Below, one piece after another: positions 31,867 through 37,873 of a DNA stretch of 37,873 nt. Every line of letters begins with the position of its first letter. The stretch's first letter is position 1. Origin of the DNA: Spirochaetaceae bacterium. GTDB taxonomy: Bacteria; Spirochaetota; Spirochaetia; Treponematales; Breznakiellaceae. The DNA is taken from NCBI GenBank assembly GCA_031275595.1, contig JAISOO010000119.1:1-37873 (forward strand), in the 5' to 3' direction. The notes under the pieces are model-generated. The model had not been told where the DNA came from. It saw nothing but the letters and a program-made list of their open reading frames with translations, and searched no databases. The translations under genes were made by a program, and so were the position numbers.

Positions 31867-32424
31867 TCACATTTCCATCACATCCAACTGATTAAACAGA
31901 ATCATTCGAGCTTTGGCCGTGTCAAGTACCCTGGTATTTAAATACTCGATAATTTCCTGTTTTAACTGGGTTTCGTTTTCGGGCTGAAGTTCCACAGCGT
32001 ATTTACTGCTGAAAAAACTCCGCACGAAATCCCGGAGTTGATAAAGCCGGCTGGTCAATTCTGTGGCAGCCGCATTATTATTCAAATCATACCCGATAAC
32101 CATATCTATTACCACTGCGTTGGGGGTCAGATCCCTGGTACGGGTTCGGACTACCCCTATGGCGGTAAACATGGTATACTCCGGCCGCTTTCCTATATAG
32201 GGGGAGGTCGGATCATCAACTACCGTCTGGGATTTACCCCCCCCGCCCAGAATATTAACGGTAATAACCACCACGGTTACGATAAAGATAAGCGCCCCCA
32301 GCCCGATAGCTATGAATTTGAGTAAATTCGGCAATAACGCAGCCAAGCCGGAAGACTTCTTAGCGGAACTCTGCGTCCCGGCGGACTCATCACCGCCAAG
32401 ATCAAGATCATCACTATCCGACAT
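31867..32424 (-). CDS. fliL: FliL, stator-associated flagellar protein
   Basis: FliL surrounds and supports the MotA/MotB stator and in spirochaetes affects flagellar orientation. The 185-residue protein has an N-terminal acidic cytoplasmic stretch, a single membrane segment (about 33-55) and a periplasmic domain with the family ending RDFVRSFFSSKYAVELQPENETQLKQEI in outline. It is the first gene of the inverted half-operon, whereas in T. pallidum it follows motB. GGAGG lies upstream of the ATG, with a sigma-28-like -10 box just before it. Confidence 0.92.
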   Translation of the reverse strand: MSDSDDLDLGGDESAGTQSSAKKSSGLAALLPNLLKFIAIGLGALIFIVTVVVITVNILGGGGKSQTVVDDPTSPYIGKRPEYTMFTAIGVVRTRTRDLTPNAVVIDMVIGYDLNNNAAATELTSRLYQLRDFVRSFFSSKYAVELQPENETQLKQEIIEYLNTRVLDTAKARMILFNQLDVMEM

Positions 32425-32936
32425 GTCCTAGTACCTCCGCTTTATCGGGCTATAAGAGTCCCTTATTCTAATAGTACACAAAAATTTCATTCTATGCAAA
32501 TCCATTTTAAGAGTCTTTAATAACTTCGGCGTATCCCGGGGAGTTTTTTAGTTTTTCTTACGCCAAGATCCGGGCTTGAGGGTCAAAAAGGTCATACCGG
32601 CCCCCATGCCATTGCCGGATATGTTTTTTCGCGGGGCTGTTTCAAAACCAACCGGGAAACAACGGTATGTCCTATTAGGGAACCTCTCAAAACCTCGGTT
32701 GGATTCCCTGATATTCCCTCTTGACAGAATTCTGTTTCGAGTACAAAATCAAAACAAGGGAGGGTTTTTGAAATTATTTTTAACAGTGACTGTTTCAAGA
32801 CACCGGATTTTGGAACCGGTTCAGTAATCTTAGATTTACCAAAAAATGGATTTCAACGCTCTTTTTTTAAAGCCGGTTTCAAAAAGGCTTGTGCGGGAGA
32901 ACCGGTTTATATAAGAATAGTTTATCGGGGACAAAA
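32425..32936. other. 512-base gene-free region with repeat copies, between the divergent fliL and lipoprotein genes
   Basis: This space must hold promoters for both fliL (minus) and the lipoprotein gene (plus). It contains short-core repeats at 32633-32655, 32801-32823 and 32872-32892 and a longer repeat element at 32796-32912. A GCCCGATAAA (minus, 32441-32450) with TAGA 16 bases upstream (32467-32470) is a possible sigma-28 promoter for fliL; its start site would fall near the ribosome binding site. No RNA gene or credible ORF was found. Confidence 0.55.
32796..32912 (+). repeat. Diverged intergenic repeat element, copy 2
   Basis: The plus-strand sequence aligns with the minus strand of 29330-29446 through several ordered blocks (CGGATTTTGGAACCGG, CTTAGATTTA, CGCT plus T-run, AAAGCCGGTTT, AACCGGTT then TATA). 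Its first 23 bases also match the short repeat at 195-213 at about 18-19 positions. It ends just upstream of the lipoprotein gene. It lies in the region where one end of the inferred motility-operon inversion must be. Confidence 0.6.
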
Positions 32937-33368
32937 ATGAAGAAAATATTTGTTGTTTTGTTTTTGATGTTTTGTTTTTTTTCGTCCTGTATTACGGTGC
33001 CCAAAAGCCCTCCTAAGAAGATGTCATCGGGGGTTGCCACATACAATATGGAGGAACCCGGGTTAAGAGCCGCCCACGCGGAACTCGAATTTGATACCCG
33101 GGTACGGGTAACCAATTTGAACAATCAACAGGCCGTGATTGTTACTATTACCGAACGGATCCCGCTCGATTCCACCTGGATTATCCATATCGGCAAAATG
33201 GCGGGAGATAATATCGGGATGAGCAAAACCGATGTTACCCCCGTTAAAATCGAGATTTTAGGCCGCCCCAAACACCCCCGGTATCAACCGAAGATTTCTC
33301 TGCGGGAGGAGATTTCGGACATCACCGAATTGACGGACCCTCTGTTTTCGGCGGTGCCTTTTTTATAA
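32937..33368 (+). CDS. RlpA-like double-psi beta-barrel lipoprotein
   Basis: ATG 32937 opens a 143-residue product with a lipoprotein signal (hydrophobic start ending FFSSC, acyl-accepting Cys18). The mature part resembles RlpA: GVATYN, LRAAHAELEFDTRVRVTNL and VIVTITERIP. RlpA enzymes are lytic transglycosylases for naked glycan strands. His47 of the AAH motif is kept, but the usual NDRGP aspartate is Glu73 (TERIP) and the following IDLS is IHIG. Catalysis is uncertain and it may only bind peptidoglycan. It is divergent from fliL. GGGGA precedes the start. Confidence 0.72.
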   Translation: MKKIFVVLFLMFCFFSSCITVPKSPPKKMSSGVATYNMEEPGLRAAHAELEFDTRVRVTNLNNQQAVIVTITERIPLDSTWIIHIGKMAGDNIGMSKTDVTPVKIEILGRPKHPRYQPKISLREEISDITELTDPLFSAVPFL

Positions 33369-33391
33369 CACCAATTCGGTATAGCCGCAGC

Positions 33392-33449
33392 GGAGGTCCA
33401 GACCGGGAGTGAACCTCCCCGGACGGAACCCTCCCTGTAGGGGTGTCCG
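33392..33449. other. Two small hairpins between the convergent lipoprotein and nrdJ genes
   Basis: GGAGGT at 33392-33397 pairs with ACCTCC at 33413-33418. CGGAC at 33420-33424 pairs with GTCCG at 33445-33449, with CCCT/AGGG inside. They lie between the stops at 33368 and 33479 and could slow polymerase from either side. Neither strand shows a T-run, so a classical terminator is not supported. Confidence 0.35.
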
Positions 33450-33478
33450 TGGATACAATACCCCATAGGCATTGGAGC

Positions 33479-36400
33479 CTAGCTGCACCCGGTGGTTCCT
33501 CCGCAGGTATCGCACTTCATACAGGTACCGTTTCTCACCAGGGTAAAGGAACCGCAGGCGGGGCAGGGGTCTCCCTCGTAACCCTTGATCCTGGCGTGGG
33601 CAATCCTCGCGGTTTCGGTTTCGCCGGCTTCCCTCCGGGGAGGGGCCGTTTTTTCCAGGTCCACGAGTCCCGGTCCACCGGTGTATCCCCCCTTATCCGG
33701 AACGGTCTCCGGAGGGATAAAGCCGGCGCCGGCCTTTCGGTGCTTATGCCGGGTCCGGTCGTTTTCCAATTCCTCCCCATCCCCCTTGGTCCCGGTGGCC
33801 AGGAGATCCTCCGGTTTGACCTGGGCCAGATCCGTACGTTTCAGATAACTGATGGCCAGGTCCCGGAAAATATAATCAATAACACTGGTGGCCATCTTCA
33901 CATAGTCATGACCCTGAACCAGGCCGTTGGGTTCAAAACGGCTGAAGGTAAAGGCATCCACATACTCCTCCAGGGGAACCCCGTACTGGAGTCCCAGGGA
34001 AACGGCGATGGCGAAACTGTTGAGGAGGCTGCGGAAGGCGGCTCCCTCTTTATGCATATCCAGGAATATTTCCCCCAGCCGGCCCGAATTATATTCCCCG
34101 GTCCTGATAAAGATGGAATGTCCCCCTATTTTTGCCTTCTGGGTATATCCTGACCGGCGATTCGGCAGGGATTTCCGCCCTCCCCGGAGATGTCCCCCCT
34201 CAAGGGGCCCTTCCTGGGGGGGGGGAAGCTCCGGCTGTTCCAGGTCCCGTTGAAGTGCCAGGATGGTATCCGCCAGGGGATCCGTGCCCGGGGCAAAGGA
34301 AGAGAGGGGCTGGGACATCTTGGAACCGTCCCGGTAAAGGGCCACCGCCTTGAGGCCGCTTTTCCAGGCCGTCATATAAGCCCCCTTAACATCCTCGTAG
34401 TCCGCGCTGTTAGGCATATTGATGGTCTTGGAAATAGCCCCCGAGATGAAGGGCTGGACCGCGGCCATCATACCGATATGGGCCTGCCAGGATATGGAAC
34501 GGCTGCCGTTTTTTCCCGAGGGGGTAGCGGTATCAAAAACCGGGAGGTGTTCCTTTGATAGATAGGGGGCTCCCTCCAGACCCATGGTACCGCAGGCATA
34601 ATGCTCCGCCTCTTCAATATCTTTGCCGGAAAACCCCAGGTGTTTGAGGAGGCTGAATCCAGGAAGGGACCAGGTTGACTCCGGGACTTCGAGATTTTTT
34701 TCCACAAAATCCTTGCCCAGGACCCAGGGATTGAACACCCCTTCCAGATTTATGGCGGATTTGATTTCCTCCTCCGCTTTGGACAGAACCTCCGGCGTAA
34801 AACCTTGGGCAGCGAGGCTTTCCCGGGTTATTCCCGGGGTCCCTTCCAGGGTTTTCCGCCCCGTGGCATAGGCGATAATTTCATCAATTTCCTTTGGTCC
34901 GTATCCCAAGGCCTCCAGGGCAGGGGGTACCGATTGATTAATGATCTTAAAATATCCCCCTCCGGCGAGTTTTTTAAACTTGACCAGGGCAAAGTCCGGT
35001 TCTACCCCGGTGGTGTCGCAATCCATGAGGAGGCCTATGGTTCCCGTGGGGGCTATGGCGCTTACCTGGGCGTTTCTAAACCCATGGACGGTTCCCAGCT
35101 CCAGGGCCTTGTCCCAGGAGAAACGGGCCGCTTCCAGAAGATCCGCCGGACAAAAGGCGGGCTCGATCCCCTGGGGCGGGGTATGAAGGTTTTCGTATTC
35201 CCCCGGAGAGGTCTTATAGGCGGCCCGGCGGTGGTTCCGGATTACCCTGAGCATGGTTTCCCGGTTTTCCCCGTACCGGAGGAAGGGTCCTAAACTCGCC
35301 GCCATCCGGGCGGATTGGGCGTAGGCTTCCCCGGTAAGGATCGCCGCGAGAGCCCCCGCCACGGCCCGTCCCTGGGGGGAATCATAGGCCAAACCCATCA
35401 ACATAAGAAGACTCCCCAGGTTGGCGAACCCCAGCCCCAGGGTTCGGTATTCGTAAGAAAGTTCGGCGATCCTTGGGGCGGGGAACTGGGCCATCACCAC
35501 GGATATCTCCAGAATACTGGTCCAGATCCCAATGGCATGAATGAAGCCGGGGATATCAAAACATTTTTTTTTACGGTCATAAAACAGCGTAAGGTTGATC
35601 GATTCCAGGTTACAGGCGGTATCGTCCAGGTACAAATATTCGGAACAGGGGTTGGAGGCTCGAATCTCCCCTCCCGCGGGGCAGGTATGCCAGTCGTTGA
35701 TGGTGGTGTGGTATTGGAGTCCGGGATCCGCACACTGCCAGGCTGATCGGGCCGTATCTTCCCAGAGTTTCCGGGCTTTAAGCACCTTGACCGTTTCCCC
35801 GGTAACCCGGGCCGTCAGGCTCCAGTCCCGGTCATCCAGAACCGCCTGCATAAATTCGTCGCTGACCCGCAGGCTGTTATTGGAGGATTGCCCTGAGACG
35901 GTATTGTAGGCCTCATCATCCCATGCGGTGGAAAAGAGGGCGGTTTCCACCCCCTCTTCCCCTTGCTCAAGCCGCCGGAGAAGCTGATAAAGGTAAGCCG
36001 GGGGAATGGCGTCCTCTAGGGCGTTCCGCAGCGCCCCGGCGAGTTCCCGGTTTTTTTCTCCGCTGAAACGGTCTTTTTCCGGTCCCCGGAAACTAATCAG
36101 TGCCTTTTTGATCCCCTCCAGATTTTTTTTGATAATACCGGAACCGGTTACCATGGAGGCGACTTTATGTTCCTCCTCGGCTTTCCAGGCAAGATACTTT
36201 TCCGCGTCCGGGTGATCCGCGTCGAGGGTCACCATTTTCGCCGCCCGCCGGGTTGTGCCCCCGGACTTAATCGCCGAAGCGGACCGATCCCCGATTTTAA
36301 GGAACGAGAGGAGTCCCGAGGAGATCCCCCCCCCGGAAAGACGCTCGTTCACCGCCCGGATCCGGGAAAAATTGGAGCCGGTCCCGGAACCGTATTTAAA

Positions 36401-37063
36401 AAGCCGGGCCTCCCGGGTTACCAGGTCCATGATACCCCCCTCATTTACCAGGTCGTCCTCCACGGAAAGAATAAAACACGCGTGAGGTTGAGGCCGTTTG
36501 TAAGCATTGTCCGATTTTTTGACCCGGCCTTCGGCGGGATCGAAGTAGTAGTGTCCCTGGGCGGGTCCGTCGATACCATATACCGCATAAAGCCCCGTAT
36601 TGAACCACTGGGGACTGTTGGGGGCCCCTATCTGATGGGCCAGCATATAACAGGTTTCATCGTAAAAGGCCGCCGCGTCATTTTCGGTATCGAAATATCC
36701 GTTTTGACGCCCCCAGTCCATCCAGGTATAGGCCAGACGGTGGAATACCTGGCGGGCATCGTGTTCCGCTCCGTCCCGGGGCAGATGTTCCCCGGGATCA
36801 GCCTGATTCCCCCCGGTTTTTTTCGGCGCGGCTGCCTGTTTTTTCCATTCGTAGATCTTATCCGCCGGAACTCCCGCCTTGCGGAAGTATTTTTGGGCCA
36901 GAATATCCGTGGCAATCTGGCTCCAAAAGGAAGGGACAATCACCGTCTCTTCAAAAAAAATGACCTTGCCGTCAGGATTACGGATCTCGCTTTTCCGTTT
37001 TTCCCAGGCAATATCCTTATAGGGACCGGATTTTCCATCCGTAAACAACCGTTCAAATTTCAT
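33479..37063 (-). CDS. nrdJ: NrdJ, class II (adenosylcobalamin-dependent) ribonucleotide reductase
   Basis: The enzyme makes deoxyribonucleotides using a coenzyme-B12 radical, with or without oxygen. The 1194-residue protein has the class II core: PHACFILSV with Cys196, [15 protein letters not shown], the active-site NPCSEY at 471-476 with Cys473, ESINLT, and later [27 protein letters not shown]-type region (about 1020-1090) and a C-terminal [14 protein letters not shown] cysteine cluster follow, a zinc-type tail carrying the redox cysteines. GGGAGGG precedes the ATG. The promoter region holds NrdR-like boxes. B12 supply genes are not in the window. Confidence 0.95.
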   Translation of the reverse strand: MKFERLFTDGKSGPYKDIAWEKRKSEIRNPDGKVIFFEETVIVPSFWSQIATDILAQKYFRKAGVPADKIYEWKKQAAAPKKTGGNQADPGEHLPRDGAEHDARQVFHRLAYTWMDWGRQNGYFDTENDAAAFYDETCYMLAHQIGAPNSPQWFNTGLYAVYGIDGPAQGHYYFDPAEGRVKKSDNAYKRPQPHACFILSVEDDLVNEGGIMDLVTREARLFKYGSGTGSNFSRIRAVNERLSGGGISSGLLSFLKIGDRSASAIKSGGTTRRAAKMVTLDADHPDAEKYLAWKAEEEHKVASMVTGSGIIKKNLEGIKKALISFRGPEKDRFSGEKNRELAGALRNALEDAIPPAYLYQLLRRLEQGEEGVETALFSTAWDDEAYNTVSGQSSNNSLRVSDEFMQAVLDDRDWSLTARVTGETVKVLKARKLWEDTARSAWQCADPGLQYHTTINDWHTCPAGGEIRASNPCSEYLYLDDTACNLESINLTLFYDRKKKCFDIPGFIHAIGIWTSILEISVVMAQFPAPRIAELSYEYRTLGLGFANLGSLLMLMGLAYDSPQGRAVAGALAAILTGEAYAQSARMAASLGPFLRYGENRETMLRVIRNHRRAAYKTSPGEYENLHTPPQGIEPAFCPADLLEAARFSWDKALELGTVHGFRNAQVSAIAPTGTIGLLMDCDTTGVEPDFALVKFKKLAGGGYFKIINQSVPPALEALGYGPKEIDEIIAYATGRKTLEGTPGITRESLAAQGFTPEVLSKAEEEIKSAINLEGVFNPWVLGKDFVEKNLEVPESTWSLPGFSLLKHLGFSGKDIEEAEHYACGTMGLEGAPYLSKEHLPVFDTATPSGKNGSRSISWQAHIGMMAAVQPFISGAISKTINMPNSADYEDVKGAYMTAWKSGLKAVALYRDGSKMSQPLSSFAPGTDPLADTILALQRDLEQPELPPPQEGPLEGGHLRGGRKSLPNRRSGYTQKAKIGGHSIFIRTGEYNSGRLGEIFLDMHKEGAAFRSLLNSFAIAVSLGLQYGVPLEEYVDAFTFSRFEPNGLVQGHDYVKMATSVIDYIFRDLAISYLKRTDLAQVKPEDLLATGTKGDGEELENDRTRHKHRKAGAGFIPPETVPDKGGYTGGPGLVDLEKTAPPRREAGETETARIAHARIKGYEGDPCPACGSFTLVRNGTCMKCDTCGGTTGCS

Positions 37064-37097
37064 GGGACCCTCCCGTGTACCACACGCGCTATTTTAT

Positions 37098-37169
37098 CCA
37101 CCACATTTAGTGTCCAATATCTAGCGTACAATTTAATATAATATCTTAAACATACACTATATACAGCGG
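37098..37169 (-). promoter_or_regulatory. NrdR-box-like sites and a possible promoter upstream of nrdJ
   Basis: Against the NrdR consensus ACACWATATATWGTGT, plus-strand 37154-37169 matches 13 of 16 and 37098-37113 matches 12 of 16; a weaker 11-of-16 site is at 37112-37127. The sites are 56 or 42 bases apart, wider than the usual 31-32. On the minus strand TTGGAC (37112-37117) and TAAAAT (37091-37096) could form a promoter with a short 15-base spacer, overlapped by the 37098 site. Repression of nrdJ by ATP/dATP-sensing NrdR is the inferred function. Confidence 0.45.
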
Positions 37170-37220
37170 AGGTATCAAGAGTTTTAATTTTGAAATCGGA
37201 TGCATTTGGCACCCCGGCAC

Positions 37221-37873
37221 CTAACGTTCCAATTTGCGGTATATATACCGGTGGGGCCGTTCCGCGACGGATCCCAGCTTCCGCCGGCGCCATTCGGTGT
37301 ATTCGGACCAGTTGCCGTCGTACCAGATCACCTCCCCGTCTTCAAATGCCAGGATATGGGTGGCGATTCGATCCAAAAACCAGCGGTCATGGCTAATCAC
37401 CAGGCTTACCCCGGCGAAGGTTTCGATGGCCTCCTCCAGGGCCCGGAGGGTGTTTACATCCAGGTCGTTGGTGGGCTCGTCCAGAAGGAGGACATTGGCT
37501 CCTTCCTTCAGCATCAGGGCCAGATTCAGACGGTTCCGCTCTCCCCCGGAAAGGATCCCCACCTTTTTCTGCTGATCCGGCCCGGAAAAGTTATACCAGG
37601 AACAGTAGGCCCGGGAGTTTACTTCCTTGATCCCCCCAAGCTTTATTATATCCAGCCCGCCGGAGAGCTGCTCCCAGACGGTTTTTTCCGGGTCCAGAGC
37701 CTCCCGCGTCTGGTCCGCATAGGCCAACTTGACGCTCTCCCCCAGGCGGATCTCCCCCCGGTCTGAGGCGGTTTCCCCGGTGATGATCCTGAAAAGGGTG
37801 GATTTTCCCGCGCCGTTGGGGCCGACAATCCCCACACAGGCCCCGGGAGGGACGGTGAATTCCAGATTTTCAA
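37221..37873 (-). CDS. ettA: EttA, ABC-F translational throttle ATPase, C-terminal part
   Basis: The frame enters from the right edge (ENLEFTVPPGACVGIVGPNG) and ends at 37221, giving the second ATPase domain of an ABC-F protein. Walker A is GPNGAGKST, the signature is LSGGERNRLNLA, Walker B is LLLDEPTNDLD and the switch is ISHDRWFLDRIATHIL. The phrases KTVWEQLSGGLDIIKLG and the ending RPHRYIYRKLER closely follow E. coli EttA, which binds the ribosomal E site and gates translation by ATP/ADP ratio. The N-terminal half lies outside the window. nrdJ follows on the same strand after 157 bases with its own likely promoter. Confidence 0.93.
   Translation of the reverse strand, partial: ENLEFTVPPGACVGIVGPNGAGKSTLFRIITGETASDRGEIRLGESVKLAYADQTREALDPEKTVWEQLSGGLDIIKLGGIKEVNSRAYCSWYNFSGPDQQKKVGILSGGERNRLNLALMLKEGANVLLLDEPTNDLDVNTLRALEEAIETFAGVSLVISHDRWFLDRIATHILAFEDGEVIWYDGNWSEYTEWRRRKLGSVAERPHRYIYRKLER

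Noticed and set aside
32592..32798. 68-codon minus-strand ORF in the fliL upstream region
   Set aside because: It runs through repeat sequence, has no convincing ribosome binding site and resembles no protein.
36167..37141. Plus-strand open frame of 324 codons opposite nrdJ
   Set aside because: It is a shadow of the nrdJ coding sequence, with no motif.
37064..37220. Possible cobalamin riboswitch before the B12-dependent nrdJ
   Set aside because: The gap is only 157 bases and AT-rich, and I see no B12-box or the stems of a cobalamin riboswitch.
1..37873. CRISPR array, tRNA, rRNA, insertion sequence or prophage
   Set aside because: I saw no regularly spaced direct repeats, cloverleaf with CCA-end context, transposase motif or phage gene.

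Overview
The window looks like the chromosome of a moderately GC-rich spirochaete, probably a treponeme. Termite-gut treponemes would fit the base composition, but that is an inference. The evidence is a spirochaete-type motility superoperon containing flbB, fliK, flgD, flgE, flbD, motA, motB, fliL, fliM, fliY, fliO, fliP, fliQ, fliR, flhB, flhA, flhF, flhG and fliA. Spirochaete hallmarks include the periplasmic collar protein FlbB, a FlgE with the Lys165/Cys178 lysinoalanine pair, and FliY in place of a short FliN. I see no prophage, CRISPR array, insertion sequence, rRNA or tRNA.

Layout. Bases 1-2149 hold the tail of an unidentified gene, a strong terminator and a long-chain acyl-CoA/ACP ligase gene with a near-consensus promoter placed for leaderless transcription. 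Convergent to it (2211-7538, minus) lie a PlsC-like acyltransferase with a CrtQ-like glycosyltransferase, a secreted TPR protein, a UvrD/PcrA/Rep helicase and a small integral membrane exporter. Bases 7682-9577 (plus) encode a NifS/IscS-family cysteine desulfurase and the nucleotide-sanitising RdgB. From 9643, a 28-codon leader ORF overlaps a metallophosphoesterase gene, which runs into flbB-fliK-flgD-flgE-flbD-motA-motB (10840-16751). Bases 16764-32424 carry the rest of the motility operon on the opposite strand, from fliL at the right to fapA and two small membrane-associated or flagellar genes at the left. The two halves converge with only 12 bases between stop codons. The right end holds an RlpA-like lipoprotein, a class II (B12-dependent) ribonucleotide reductase with NrdR-box-like sites upstream, and the C-terminal half of EttA.

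How it works together. The flagellar genes cover periplasmic collar (FlbB), hook and hook-length control (FlgD, FlgE, FliK), stator (MotA, MotB, FliL), switch (FliM, FliY), the complete membrane export gate (FliO, FliP, FliQ, FliR, FlhB, FlhA), placement and number control (FlhF, FlhG), a probable FlgV, and the late sigma factor FliA. In Treponema pallidum and Borrelia these genes form one co-directional run in which motB is followed by fliL. Here the fliL-to-fapA part is turned around as a block of about 16 kb. The space upstream of fliL carries diverged repeat copies, and a related copy in opposite orientation sits between fliY and fliO. The split operon, the repeat family, the hairpins between flagellar genes and the leader ORF are the observations most worth following. 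I found no clearly new defence or biosynthetic system.
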